Origin: a beta proteobacterium AAP51
GTDB taxonomy: Bacteria; Pseudomonadota; Gammaproteobacteria; Burkholderiales; Burkholderiaceae_C
Reading direction: 5' to 3'
Assembly (NCBI GenBank): GCA_001295905.1
Contig: LJHT01000026.1
Location: 38,036 to 102,035, forward strand
Length of the DNA: 64,000 nucleotides
Below the pieces are notes generated by a model. That model was not told the DNA's origin. It worked only from the letters and a program-made list of their open reading frames with translations, and made no database searches. Position numbers and translations under genes: made by a program. The stretch's first letter is position 1, and every line of letters starts with the position of its first letter. Shown piece by piece: positions 25,358 through 34,421 of the stretch.

Positions 25358-26334
25358 TGGTTGCGCCGCTGTTGGAGGTGAAGCACCTCCGCGTCGAATT
25401 CCCCACCCGCCGCGGCACGCTGCTGGCGCTGGACGACATCAACTTCGACATCGCCCCCGGTGAGATCCTGGGCGTGGTGGGCGAATCCGGCGCCGGCAAG
25501 AGCCTCACCGGCGCGGCCATCATCGGCCTGCTGGAGCCCCCTGGCCGCATCGCCGGCGGCGAGATCCTGCTCGGCGGCCGTCGCATCGACAACCTGCCTT
25601 ATGAGGAGATGCGCAAGATCCGCGGCCGGCAGATCGGCGCGATCTTTCAGGACCCGCTGACCTCGCTGAACCCGCTGTACACCATCGGCCGGCAGCTGGT
25701 GGAGACCATCCAGACCCACCTGCCCGTGGGTGCTGAAGAAGCCCGCCAGCGCGCCATCCGCCTGCTGCAGGAAACCGGCATCCCGGCGGCCGAGCAGCGC
25801 ATCGACCAGTACCCGCACCAGTTCAGCGGCGGCATGCGCCAGCGCGTGGTGATCGCGCTCGCCCTGGCGGCCGAGCCCAAGCTCATCGTCGCGGACGAAC
25901 CCACCACGGCGCTGGACGTCTCCATCCAGGCGCAGATCATTTCGCTGCTCAAGCGCCTGTGCAAAGACCATGGCGCCGCGGTGATGCTGGTCACGCACGA
26001 CATGGGCGTCATCGCCGAAACCTGCGACCGCGTCGCCGTGCTCTATGCCGGCCGCGTGGCCGAGATCGGGCCCGTGGGCGAGGTCATCCACCGCCCGAGC
26101 CATCCGTACACCCGCGGTCTGATGGGCTCCATCCCGGCGATGGACGAAGACCGAGAACGCCTGCTGCAGATCGACGGTGCCATGCCACGCCTGAACGCCA
26201 TTCCGCGCGGCTGCGCCTTCAACCCGCGCTGCCCACAGGTGATGGAACGCTGCCGCCAGGAACGCCCCGAACTGCAAGACGCCGGCGCCACGCGTGCCGC
26301 GTGCTGGCTGGTGAACAAGGGAGCTGCGGCATGA
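25357..26334 (+). CDS. Peptide-type ABC transporter ATPase (DppD/OppD family)
   Basis: Cytoplasmic ATPase of 325 residues with Walker A GESGAGKSLTG, Q-loop FQDPLTSLNPLYTI, signature FSGGMRQRV and Walker B LIVADEPTTALD. The C-terminal peptide-transporter extension is present with the cysteine pattern RGCAFNPRCPQVMERC, which in relatives can hold an iron-sulfur cluster. The ATG at 25357 overlaps the permease stop; a TTG at 25354 is an unlikely alternative. A 58-base hairpin-containing spacer separates it from the second ATPase. Confidence 0.93.
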   Translation: MVAPLLEVKHLRVEFPTRRGTLLALDDINFDIAPGEILGVVGESGAGKSLTGAAIIGLLEPPGRIAGGEILLGGRRIDNLPYEEMRKIRGRQIGAIFQDPLTSLNPLYTIGRQLVETIQTHLPVGAEEARQRAIRLLQETGIPAAEQRIDQYPHQFSGGMRQRVVIALALAAEPKLIVADEPTTALDVSIQAQIISLLKRLCKDHGAAVMLVTHDMGVIAETCDRVAVLYAGRVAEIGPVGEVIHRPSHPYTRGLMGSIPAMDEDRERLLQIDGAMPRLNAIPRGCAFNPRCPQVMERCRQERPELQDAGATRAACWLVNKGAAA

Positions 26335-26363
26335 GCGCGCTGGGCCGCCCCCAAGCGCTCATC

Positions 26364-26381
26364 CCGCAGCACGCAGTGCGG
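26364..26381. repeat. Small hairpin in the spacer between the two ATPase genes
   Basis: CCGCA-GCACGCAG-TGCGG lies within the 58-base spacer. The spacer also carries a second ATGAGCGC start-like sequence at 26332 that repeats the true start at 26393. It looks like an inserted GC-rich intergenic element; function unknown. Confidence 0.35.
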
Positions 26382-26392
26382 AGGGTTGTCCA

Positions 26393-27397
26393 ATGAGCGC
26401 CCTGGTGGAAGTGCGCGACCTCGCCAAGACCTTCGACGTCTCGGCGCCCTGGTTGAACCGCGTCATCGAACGCCAGCCCAAGCTGTTCGTGCATGCCGTG
26501 GACGGCGTCAGCTTCAGCATCGAGAAGGGCACCACGCTGGCCCTGGTGGGGGAGTCGGGCTGCGGCAAGAGCACGGTGGCGCGGCTGCTGGTGGGCCTGT
26601 ACAGCCCCACGCGCGGCACCGTCCAGTTCGACGGCCAGCCCACCCATGCCGGCCGCGACGCTGCCGAGCTGCGCGCGCTGCGGCGGCGCATGCAGATGAT
26701 CTTCCAGGACCCCTATGCCAGCCTGAACCCGCGCTGGAAGGTGCTGGACATCATCGGCGAACCGCTGCGCGAGCACGGCCTCGTGCCAGGGAAGGAAGCC
26801 TTGCGTGCCCGCGTCAGCGAACTGCTGCTGCAGGTGGGCCTGGCCGCGGCCGATTGCGACAAGTTCCCCCACCAGTTCAGTGGCGGCCAGCGCCAGCGCA
26901 TTTCCATCGCCCGCGCTCTGGCCACGCAGCCCGAGTTCCTGGTGTGCGACGAGCCCACCTCGGCGCTGGACGTCAGCGTGCAGGCCCAGGTGCTGAACAT
27001 CATGAAGGACCTGCAGAAGACGCAGGGTCTGACCTACCTGTTCATCAGCCACAACCTGGCCGTGGTGCGCCACGTGGCCGACCGCGTGGGCGTGATGTAC
27101 CTGGGCCGCCTGGTGGAAGTGGCGCCCAAGGCCGAGTTGTTCAGCCGCCCGCGCCACCCCTACACGCGCATGCTGCTGGATGCCATACCCGACATCCACA
27201 TGACCGGCCGCGCCCGCACGCCGGTGCAGGGTGAAGTGCCCAACCCGCTGAACCCGCCCAGTGGCTGCGCCTTCCATCCGCGCTGCCCGCATGCCAACGC
27301 GCGGTGCAGCAGCGAGCGCCCGGCACTCACGCTCTTCCAGGGCGTGGAAGTGGCCTGCCACGCGGTGCACGAAGGCCGCATCCCGGCTGCGGCCTGA
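26393..27397 (+). CDS. Peptide-type ABC transporter ATPase (DppF/OppF family)
   Basis: Second ATPase, 334 residues, with Walker A GESGCGKSTVA, Q-loop FQDPYASLNPRWK, signature FSGGQRQRISIARAL and Walker B FLVCDEPTSALD. It has the C-terminal oligopeptide extension SGCAFHPRCPHANARC. It completes a two-permease, two-ATPase importer. The periplasmic binding protein must be encoded elsewhere. Confidence 0.93.
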   Translation: MSALVEVRDLAKTFDVSAPWLNRVIERQPKLFVHAVDGVSFSIEKGTTLALVGESGCGKSTVARLLVGLYSPTRGTVQFDGQPTHAGRDAAELRALRRRMQMIFQDPYASLNPRWKVLDIIGEPLREHGLVPGKEALRARVSELLLQVGLAAADCDKFPHQFSGGQRQRISIARALATQPEFLVCDEPTSALDVSVQAQVLNIMKDLQKTQGLTYLFISHNLAVVRHVADRVGVMYLGRLVEVAPKAELFSRPRHPYTRMLLDAIPDIHMTGRARTPVQGEVPNPLNPPSGCAFHPRCPHANARCSSERPALTLFQGVEVACHAVHEGRIPAAA

Positions 27398-27442
27398 AAC
27401 GGCCACTCGGGGTGAGGCGCCCCAGGCAGCCCCGGCAGGCGC

Positions 27443-28720
27443 CTACAGCAGGCGTTCGCCCGCGAACAGCGCCCGCGCTTCCTCGCGTTCACGGATGAGG
27501 TGCACGCGCGGGCCGTCCACCATCACTTCGGCAGCGCGCGGCCGCGTGTTGTAGTTGCTGGCCATGGCCATGCCGTAGGCACCGGCCGACAGCACCGCCA
27601 GCTTGTCGCCCGGGGCCACCGCGAGGCGGCGGTCGCGGCCCAGCCAGTCGCCCGATTCACACACCGGGCCCACCACGTCCCAGCTTTCGGCAGGGCCGCT
27701 GCGCTGCGAGCACGGCTCGATGGCCATGTAGGCCTCGTACATGGCCGGGCGCACGAGGTCGTTCATCGCGGCGTCGACGATGCAGAAATTCTTGCCGCCG
27801 TCTTCGGTGAAGCCGGGTTTCAGCACCAGCACCTCGGTCAGCAGCACGCCGGCATTGCCCACCAGCGAGCGGCCAGGTTCGAACAGCACCTCGCGCTGGC
27901 CGTGGCCGCGCTCGTCCAGGCGCTGCAGCAGGGCGCGCACCAGCGTGCCGGCATCGGGCGGCGTTTCGTCCGTATAGGTGATGCCCAGACCGCCGCCGAC
28001 GTCGACGTGGTGGATGGGAATGCCGGCCGCTTCCACCGCTTCCACCAAGTCGAGCAGGCGGTCCAGCGCGTCGAGATAGGGCGAGAGCTGGGTGATCTGA
28101 GAGCCGATGTGGCAATCGATGCCCACCACGTGCAGCCCCGGCAAGGCCGCCGCATGCCGGTAGGCGCCCAGCGCCTGGGCGTGGGCGATGCCGAACTTGT
28201 TGCCCTTCAGCCCGGTGCTGATGTAGGGGTGCGTGCCGGCGTCGACGTCGGGGTTCACGCGCAGGCTCACGGGGGCTCGGCAGCCCAGGGCCAGCGCTTC
28301 TTCGTTCAGCGTGTCCAGTTCCGGCACGCTTTCCGCGTTGAAACAGCGCACACCGGCCTGCAGCGCCTGGCGCATTTCGGCGCGGGTCTTGCCGACGCCC
28401 GAGAACACCACCCGGCTGGCTTCGCCGCCGGCCGCCAGCACGCGGGCCAGTTCGCCGCCCGAGACGATGTCGAAACCGGCGCCGGCCTGCGCAAAGGTCT
28501 GCAGCACCGCCAGGCTGGAATTGGCCTTCATCGCGTAGCAGACCAGGTGGCGCCGGCCATGCAGTGCCCGCTGGTAGGCCCGCAAGGCGCTGAGCATGGC
28601 CTGGCGCGAATACACGAACAGCGGCGTGCCGAAACGCGCGGCCAGTTCAGCCAGGGCATGGCCTTCGAGCCGAAGTTCGCCAGCCTCGCGTGCCAGGAAA
28701 GGAGCGCCCGGCAGCTTCAT
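27443..28720 (-). CDS. lysA: Diaminopimelate decarboxylase
   Basis: LysA makes lysine from meso-diaminopimelate. The 425-residue fold-III PLP enzyme has Lys65 in CYAMKANSS, the glycine loop VDVGGGLGI, EPGRSLVG for phosphate binding, and the active-site Cys in VCESGDWLG. GAYGMAMASNYN is the usual C-terminal motif. Its start overlaps the lptM stop by 4 bases. The lysA-lptM/cyaY arrangement is conserved in proteobacteria and supports all three calls. Confidence 0.96.
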   Translation of the reverse strand: MKLPGAPFLAREAGELRLEGHALAELAARFGTPLFVYSRQAMLSALRAYQRALHGRRHLVCYAMKANSSLAVLQTFAQAGAGFDIVSGGELARVLAAGGEASRVVFSGVGKTRAEMRQALQAGVRCFNAESVPELDTLNEEALALGCRAPVSLRVNPDVDAGTHPYISTGLKGNKFGIAHAQALGAYRHAAALPGLHVVGIDCHIGSQITQLSPYLDALDRLLDLVEAVEAAGIPIHHVDVGGGLGITYTDETPPDAGTLVRALLQRLDERGHGQREVLFEPGRSLVGNAGVLLTEVLVLKPGFTEDGGKNFCIVDAAMNDLVRPAMYEAYMAIEPCSQRSGPAESWDVVGPVCESGDWLGRDRRLAVAPGDKLAVLSAGAYGMAMASNYNTRPRAAEVMVDGPRVHLIREREEARALFAGERLL

Positions 28721-28899
28721 CGCGCCGGCACCGAGGCAGGTGCTGCGGGCGCAGGCGCAGCGGCCTGGGCGGGCTGCAGGTACAACGGGCCCTTCTGGCC
28801 GCAGGCCCCCAAAGCCAGCAAGACCAGGCCCAGCCCCAGCCCCTTCAGCGAAGTGGCAGCACCACGGGCCGCTAGACTGCCCCTTGACGTTCTGTTCAT
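28717..28899 (-). CDS. lptM: LPS-assembly lipoprotein LptM (YifL-like)
   Basis: A 60-residue lipoprotein with a basic N-terminus, a hydrophobic segment and the lipobox LALGACGQKGPLYLQP; Cys plus GQKGPLYLP is the hallmark of LptM, which assists LptD maturation in E. coli. The remaining residues are Ala/Pro-rich. The ATG at 28899 (MNRTSRG) is 12 bases from the divergent cyaY start. The longer open frame upstream is antisense to cyaY and was ignored. Confidence 0.88.
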   Translation of the reverse strand: MNRTSRGSLAARGAATSLKGLGLGLVLLALGACGQKGPLYLQPAQAAAPAPAAPASVPAR

Positions 28900-28911
28900 G
28901 AAAACGATTCT

Positions 28912-29295
28912 ATGAGTTCGAACCCTGGGGGCTCGGCCCGACCTGCAGCCGCTGCCCTGCCCGCCACGCCCTTGTCGGACGCCGAATACCGGACCGAAAC
29001 CAGCGCGCTGCTGGCCCGCGTGGAAGCGGCCGCCGACGCCTGGTTGCAAGATGATGTGATCGACATCGACACCCACCGCAGCGGGGGCCTGCTGGAGCTT
29101 TCGTTTCCCAACGGCAGCAAGATCATCATCAACACCCAGCCGCCCCTGCAGGAGGTGTGGATGGCAGCCCGCGGTGGCGGCTTTCACTACCGCTGGGTGG
29201 CCGGCCGCTGGCGCGACACCCGCGACGGCAGCGAATTCATCGCCGCACTGTCGCACCACGCCGGCCTGCAGGCCGGCAAGCCGCTGCAGTTCTGA
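28912..29295 (+). CDS. cyaY: Frataxin-like iron protein CyaY
   Basis: CyaY binds iron and modulates iron-sulfur cluster assembly by IscS/IscU. The 127-residue protein has LSDAEYRTETSALLARVE and the acidic ridge WLQDDVIDIDTHRSGGLLEL, then FPNGSKIIINTQPPLQEVWM and AARGGGFHYRW, matching the family. About 18 Ala/Pro-rich residues precede the usual start; a shorter form cannot be excluded. It is divergent from lptM. Confidence 0.93.
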   Translation: MSSNPGGSARPAAAALPATPLSDAEYRTETSALLARVEAAADAWLQDDVIDIDTHRSGGLLELSFPNGSKIIINTQPPLQEVWMAARGGGFHYRWVAGRWRDTRDGSEFIAALSHHAGLQAGKPLQF

Positions 29296-29313
29296 ACCTG
29301 CAGGGCCCGGTCG

Positions 29314-31692
29314 CTAGCGCTTGAAGAGATCGAGGATGCCGCTGCGCTCTTCGCTGCTGGGGGGCTGCGGAATCTTGTCGTCCAGGCCGACGCTGGTAAT
29401 GCCGGCATCACCAGCAAACTCGTCGAAGACCCAGTAAGGGCCACTCTTCAGCACGCCTTCCGGCGGCACCAGTTCTTCCACCGGCACGTTGCGCAGCGCG
29501 TGCTGCATGAAGTCGATCCACACCGGCAAGGACAGGCCCCCGCCGGTTTCGCGGTCGCCCAGCTTGCGGGGGTTGTCGTAGCCTATCCACACCACCGCGG
29601 TCACCGTGGGGTGGAAGCCGGCGAACCAGGCGTCCATCGAATCGTTGGTGGTGCCGGTCTTGCCGTAAAGATCAGGCCGCTTCAGCGTCGCCTGGGCGCG
29701 GGCCGCCGTGCCCGAGCGCGTGATCTCCTGCAGCAGCGTGTTCATCACGAAGGCGTTGCGGGCGGGCAGCGTGCGCTGGCTCTCGTCCAGCACCGGCGGG
29801 CGAGTTTCCAGCAGCGGCTTGCCTTTCTGGTCGGTGATCTTCTCGATGAGCTGCGGCTGCGGCGCGAACCCGCCGTTGGCGAACACGCTGTAGGCCGTGG
29901 CCATCTGCAGCGGCGTGACGGTACCGGCGCCCAGGGCCATGGTGAGGTAGGCCGGGTGCCGCTCGGCCGTGAAGCCGAAGTGCTCGATCCACTGCTGGGC
30001 GAAGTCGGTGCCCGTGCCCTGCAGCACGCGGATGGAGACCATGTTCTTCGACTTCGCCAGCGCCGTCTGCAGCGGCATGGGGCCGTCGAACTTGCCGTCG
30101 TAGTTCTTGGGCTCCCAGGGCTGGCTGCCGGTGGTGGCGGCGTCGAAGAACAGCGGTGCGTCGTTCACCACTGTGGCCGGGGTGAAGCCCTTTTCCAGGG
30201 CCGCCGAGTAGATGAAGGGCTTGAAGCTCGAACCCGGCTGACGCCATGCCTGCGTGACGCGGTTGAACTTGTTGCCCAGGAAATCGAAGCCACCCACCAT
30301 CGCACGCAGCGCGCCGGTGCGCGGGTCGAGGGCGACGAAGGCGCCCTGCACCTCGGGCACCTGCGTCAGGGTCCAGTCGCCCTTGTTGTAGCCGGCGTGC
30401 TTGTAGACGCGGACCACGGCGCCACGCCGTATCTGCTTCTGCGGCCCGGCCTTGGGTGAGAGGCCGGAGGTCACCGGGCGCAAGCCGTCGCCAGTGACGG
30501 TGACCGTGTCGCCCGACTGCAGCATGGCCACCACCTTGCGCGGACTGGCCTCCAGCACCACCGCCGAGAGCAGGTCGTCGTTGTCAGGGTGATCCGACAA
30601 GGCTTCGGCCACCCGCGCGTCGATCAGCGCGTCGTCTGCCGGCAGCGTGACATAGGCCTCGGGGCCGCGGTAGACCTGGCGCAGCTCGAAGTCCATCAGG
30701 CCACGGCGCAGCGCGCGGTAGGCCACCAGCTGGTCGGCCGCCTTCACGGTGAGGTAGACGTTCAGGCCGCGCGAGTAGCTGTCTTCCCCGTACTGCGCGA
30801 AGACCAGCTGGCGAGCGGTTTCGGTCAGGAAATCGGCGTGCGGCGCGCTCTCGCGCTGCGTGCGATAGCGCAGCTGCTCGGCCAGGGCTTCCTCATGCTG
30901 GGCTTCGGTGATGAAGCCGGTCTCGAACATGCGGTTGATGATGTAGCGCTGGCGCAGCGTGGCTCGGCGAGGGTTGGACACCGGGTTGTAGGCCGAGGGG
31001 GCCTTGGGCAGGCCGGCCAGCATGGCGGCCTCGGCCACGGTGACGTCCTTCAGCTTCTTGCCAAAGTAAATCTCTGCCGCCGCGGCAAACCCGTTGGAGC
31101 GCTGGCCCAGGAAGATCTGGTTCATGTACAGCTCGAGGATCTGGTCCTTGGTGAGCAGACTCTCGATCTTCAGCGCCAAGAGAATTTCGTAAATCTTGCG
31201 TGTGAATGTCTTTTCGGTGGAAAGGTAAAAGTTGCGCGCCACTTGCATGGTGATGGTGCTGGCGCCCTGGCTGCGGGCGTCGCGCAGGTTCTCGAGTGCA
31301 GCGCGCGCAATGCCCTTGTAGTCGACGCCACCGTGCTGATAGAAGCGCGCGTCTTCGGCTGCCAGCACCGCGTCCTTCATCACCTGCGGAATCTGCGCGA
31401 TGGGCACGAAGTTGCGTCTTTCTTCGCCAAACTCTGCCAAAAGCACCTGGTCGGAAGAAAAAACTCGCAGCGGCAGCTTCGGCCGGTAGTCGGCCAGGCT
31501 GCTGATCTGGGGCAGGTTCGGGTAGGCCACCGCCAGCGCCACGCCCACCAGCAGCAGCAGGCCCAGCAGCCCGGCGAAGAGCCCGCCGAGCAGCCAGGCT
31601 GCGGCCTTTCCTGCGCGCCGAAGCCAAAGCGCTTGGATACCGCTGCCGGCTGAAGGTGTTGCAGGATTGCGGGCAGCGTCAGACGAGGTCAT
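29314..31692 (-). CDS. mrcA: Penicillin-binding protein 1A
   Basis: Bifunctional peptidoglycan synthase anchored in the inner membrane. The 792-residue protein has an N-terminal span (LLGGLFAGLLGLLLLVGVALA), a GT51 glycosyltransferase domain with the catalytic Glu in AAEDARFYQHGGVD and QGASTITMQVARNFYL, an OB-like insert, and a transpeptidase domain with SSFK near residue 487, SKNM and KTGTTNDSMDAWF near 675. It is divergent from pilM across 332 bases, the arrangement common in Beta- and Gammaproteobacteria. Confidence 0.96.
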   Translation of the reverse strand: MTSSDAARNPATPSAGSGIQALWLRRAGKAAAWLLGGLFAGLLGLLLLVGVALAVAYPNLPQISSLADYRPKLPLRVFSSDQVLLAEFGEERRNFVPIAQIPQVMKDAVLAAEDARFYQHGGVDYKGIARAALENLRDARSQGASTITMQVARNFYLSTEKTFTRKIYEILLALKIESLLTKDQILELYMNQIFLGQRSNGFAAAAEIYFGKKLKDVTVAEAAMLAGLPKAPSAYNPVSNPRRATLRQRYIINRMFETGFITEAQHEEALAEQLRYRTQRESAPHADFLTETARQLVFAQYGEDSYSRGLNVYLTVKAADQLVAYRALRRGLMDFELRQVYRGPEAYVTLPADDALIDARVAEALSDHPDNDDLLSAVVLEASPRKVVAMLQSGDTVTVTGDGLRPVTSGLSPKAGPQKQIRRGAVVRVYKHAGYNKGDWTLTQVPEVQGAFVALDPRTGALRAMVGGFDFLGNKFNRVTQAWRQPGSSFKPFIYSAALEKGFTPATVVNDAPLFFDAATTGSQPWEPKNYDGKFDGPMPLQTALAKSKNMVSIRVLQGTGTDFAQQWIEHFGFTAERHPAYLTMALGAGTVTPLQMATAYSVFANGGFAPQPQLIEKITDQKGKPLLETRPPVLDESQRTLPARNAFVMNTLLQEITRSGTAARAQATLKRPDLYGKTGTTNDSMDAWFAGFHPTVTAVVWIGYDNPRKLGDRETGGGLSLPVWIDFMQHALRNVPVEELVPPEGVLKSGPYWVFDEFAGDAGITSVGLDDKIPQPPSSEERSGILDLFKR

Positions 31693-32024
31693 AAAGAACC
31701 AGGGGTTCAGGCCGAAAAATTATAGGGAGGGGGATGCACAGGCCCCCCGTTTGGCAGATGGATCAGCCTCCGTGACATTGTCCACAAGGGCGTGTCGGGT
31801 GGTGGAAATGTTCCCGGGAGCGGGTTTGCGGGTTGTTTCAACTGCGGCAGCATCGTCTTGGAATGGCAACGAGCGCAGCCGGCAGGCGGCGGCTTTTTCT
31901 TTGTTGCACAAGGGCTTTACTGCTAGCATTGAAGTAACTTCTTAACAAGCTCGGTCGTTGGTGTGGGTCGTCGGCGTGGCGGGTTCTCGTCAGGTAGCCC
32001 TGAGTGGCTGGGGGAGTGTGAGAC
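31693..32024. other. 332-base divergent region between mrcA and pilM
   Basis: Toward mrcA there is a perfect TATAAT (see 31719-31724) and a GAACC-AGG-GGTTC hairpin at 31696-31708, directly ahead of a start codon with no Shine-Dalgarno sequence. Toward pilM there is TTGCAC at 31904-31909 without a well-spaced -10. I see no gene. Confidence 0.5.
31719..31724 (-). promoter_or_regulatory. TATAAT -10 element for mrcA
   Basis: A consensus -10 hexamer on the minus strand 26 bases before the mrcA ATG. It is conspicuous in DNA of this composition, but the -35 region is GC-rich and poor. Confidence 0.5.
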
Positions 32025-33104
32025 TTGGGTTTTCTGGACACATTGCTGGGCCGCAAATTCCCGCCCATGATCGGGCTGGACATCAGTTCGTCCAGCGTGA
32101 AGCTGGTTGAACTGGACCAGACCGCCAGCGGCGAATACGTGCTTGAGCGTTTTGCCTCCGAGCCCTTCGAAAAGGGCTGGATCACCGACGGCCAGATCGA
32201 GAAGTTCGACGAGGTCGCCGCGGCCGTGAAACGCGTGGTGCAGAAAAGCGGCACCAAGACCAAGCAGGTGGTGATGGCAATGCCTCAATCGGCGGTCATC
32301 ACCAAGAAGATCATGCTCCCGGCCGGCCTGCGCGAAGAAGAGATGGAGATCCAGGTCGAGAGCGAGGCCAACCAGTACATCCCGTTCTCGCTGGACGAAG
32401 TGAGCCTCGACTTCTGTGTCGTCGGCCCCAGCCCCACCTCGGCCGGCGACGTGGAAGTGCTCATCGCGGCTTCGCGCCGCGACCGCGTGCAAGACCGCCA
32501 GGGCCTGGCCGAAGCCGCCGGCCTGAAGCCTGTGGTGCTGGACATCGAATCGCACGCCTCGCGCATGGCGATGGGGCGCGTGGTATCGGCACTGCCCAAC
32601 GAAGGCCGCGACGCCCTGGTGGCCTTGTTCGAGATCGGCGCCGACACCACCAGCCTGAAGGTGCTGCGCGACGACGAGATGCTCTACGACCGCGACCAGG
32701 CCTTCGGGGGCAGCCAGCTCACGCAGCTGATCAGCCGCCAGTATGGCTTCAGCTTCGAAGAGGCCGAGGCCAAGAAGCTCAGCGGCGATCTGCCTGAGGA
32801 CTACGAAAGCGCCATTCTTTCGCCCTTCGTCGACAGCCTCTCGCAGGAAATCGGCCGTGCGCTGCAGTACTTCTTCACGAGCACGCCGCACCACAAGGTG
32901 CATTACGTGATGCTGGCCGGCGGTACCGCCACGCTGCCGGGCCTGAAAGACCGTGTCACCGACCTCACGGGCTTTGCCTCGAGCGTGGTGAACCCCTTCG
33001 ACCAGATGCAGCTGGGCTCCAGCGTGCGCGAAAGCCGCGTGCGCCGCGAGGCACCTTCCTACCTGACCGCCTGTGGTTTGGCGATGCGGAGGTTCCTCCA
33101 GTGA
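32025..33104 (+). CDS. pilM: Type IV pilus assembly ATPase-like protein PilM
   Basis: PilM is an actin-like cytoplasmic protein that binds the PilN tail in the pilus alignment complex. The 359-residue protein has the actin-fold motifs IGLDISSSSVKLVEL, LFEIGADTTSLKVL and LAGGTATLPGL. It begins with a TTG at 32025 (MGFLDTLLGRKFPPM); an in-frame stop lies just upstream and GGGGAG at 32011-32016 gives proper spacing, so TTG is the best start. It is the first gene of pilMNOPQ and overlaps pilN by 4 bases. Confidence 0.95.
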   Translation: MGFLDTLLGRKFPPMIGLDISSSSVKLVELDQTASGEYVLERFASEPFEKGWITDGQIEKFDEVAAAVKRVVQKSGTKTKQVVMAMPQSAVITKKIMLPAGLREEEMEIQVESEANQYIPFSLDEVSLDFCVVGPSPTSAGDVEVLIAASRRDRVQDRQGLAEAAGLKPVVLDIESHASRMAMGRVVSALPNEGRDALVALFEIGADTTSLKVLRDDEMLYDRDQAFGGSQLTQLISRQYGFSFEEAEAKKLSGDLPEDYESAILSPFVDSLSQEIGRALQYFFTSTPHHKVHYVMLAGGTATLPGLKDRVTDLTGFASSVVNPFDQMQLGSSVRESRVRREAPSYLTACGLAMRRFLQ

Positions 33105-33730
33105 TCCTGATCAACCTGCTGCCGCACCGCGAGGAAAAGCGGCGTCAGCGCAAGCGGGCCTATTTCGCCAGCCTGGCGGCTTGCGCCGTGGCCGGCGTGG
33201 CCATTGTCGGCATCTGGTACACGGTGCTTGGGCAGATGACGGCCGACCAGGAATCGCGCAACGCCTTCCTGCAGGCCGAGATCAGCCGACTCGACGCGCA
33301 GATCAAGGACATCGCCACGCTGCGCGCCGAGATCAACGCCCTCAATGCGCGCAAAAAGGCCGTCGAAGACCTGCAGAACGACCGCAACGTGCCCGTGCAC
33401 CTGCTCAACGAACTGGTGCGGCAGACGCCGGAAGGCGTGTTCCTGACCAGCGTGCGCCAGGCGGGCCAGGTGATCTCCATCACCGGCGTGGCGCAGACGA
33501 ACGAGCGGGTCTCCGAGTTCCTTCGCAACACGCTCTACAACTCGACCTGGCTGGAAAAGCCTGATCTGGTCGAGATCCGCGCCTCGTCGGCCGCCGCACG
33601 CGACCAGCGCAGGCTTTTCGACTTCTCGATGCGCGTCACCATCAAGCGCCAGCAGGCAGTGACGCCTGCGGCTGCAGCCGCCCCTGCGGCAGCCCCCGGC
33701 GCTGCGCCTGCAGCAGCCAAAGCGAGTTGA
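33101..33730 (+). CDS. pilN: Type IV pilus alignment protein PilN
   Basis: Bitopic inner-membrane protein. It starts with the PilM-binding motif MILINLLPHREEKRRQRKR, then one membrane span (LAACAVAGVAIVGIWYTVLG), a coiled coil (about residues 50-95) and a ferredoxin-like periplasmic domain, ending in an Ala/Pro tail; 209 residues in all. The GTG start at 33101 overlaps the pilM stop. Confidence 0.95.
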   Translation: MILINLLPHREEKRRQRKRAYFASLAACAVAGVAIVGIWYTVLGQMTADQESRNAFLQAEISRLDAQIKDIATLRAEINALNARKKAVEDLQNDRNVPVHLLNELVRQTPEGVFLTSVRQAGQVISITGVAQTNERVSEFLRNTLYNSTWLEKPDLVEIRASSAAARDQRRLFDFSMRVTIKRQQAVTPAAAAAPAAAPGAAPAAAKAS

Positions 33731-33737
33731 GGTCAGC

Positions 33738-34421
33738 ATGGCCAGACCTTCCACGAGTTTTGATGTCACTGGGTTCGTCGACCAGGCGGCGTCCCAGTTC
33801 CGCAACCTCAACCCCAACGAGCCCGGCCAGTGGCCACCCCTGCCCAAGATCGCCACCTGGCTGGCGGCCTGCGCCTTCGTGGTGGGCCTGGGCTGGTTCC
33901 TGCTGCTCTCGGACGCCACCCAAGCGCTGGAAGCCCTGCGCGCCAAGGAACCGCAGCTGCAAGCCACCTACAAGGACCGGCTGGGCCAGGCCGTGAACCT
34001 GAACGAGTACCGCAAGCAGAAGCTGCAGGTTCAGGAGTACGTGACGCAGCTCGAGAAGCAGTTGCCGGGCAAGGCCGAAATGGACGCGCTGCTGTCCGAC
34101 ATCAACCAGGCCGGCCTGGGCCGCGGCCTGCAGTTCGAGCTGTTCCGTCCCGGCCAGGTGCAGATCAAGGACTATTACGCCGAACTGCCGATTGCCATCC
34201 GCGTGACAGGCCGATATCACGATGTCGGCTCCTTCGCTGCCGACGTCGCCAACCTCTCGCGCATCGTCACCTTGCAGAACATCAGCCTTGCGCCCGTGGG
34301 CGCCCGTGACACCACCGGGAACCTGTCGATGGAAGCCACGGCCTTCACCTACCGCTACCTCGACGCGGCCGAGATCGCCCAGCAGCGACGCCCCGCGCCG
34401 CGCCCGGGGGCGCCGCGATGA
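33738..34421 (+). CDS. pilO: Type IV pilus alignment protein PilO
   Basis: The 227-residue partner of PilN has a cytoplasmic N-terminus, one membrane span (LAACAFVVGLGWFLLLSD), a coiled coil and a periplasmic domain with LPGKAEMDALLSDINQAGLG and LPIAIRVTGRYHDVGSFAAD, all diagnostic for PilO. It lies 7 bases after pilN and overlaps pilP by 4. Confidence 0.95.
   Translation: MARPSTSFDVTGFVDQAASQFRNLNPNEPGQWPPLPKIATWLAACAFVVGLGWFLLLSDATQALEALRAKEPQLQATYKDRLGQAVNLNEYRKQKLQVQEYVTQLEKQLPGKAEMDALLSDINQAGLGRGLQFELFRPGQVQIKDYYAELPIAIRVTGRYHDVGSFAADVANLSRIVTLQNISLAPVGARDTTGNLSMEATAFTYRYLDAAEIAQQRRPAPRPGAPR

Noticed and set aside
31904..31929. Promoter for pilM (TTGCAC and TAGCAT)
   Set aside because: The spacing is only 14 bases, too short for sigma-70, and no sigma-54 motif fits.
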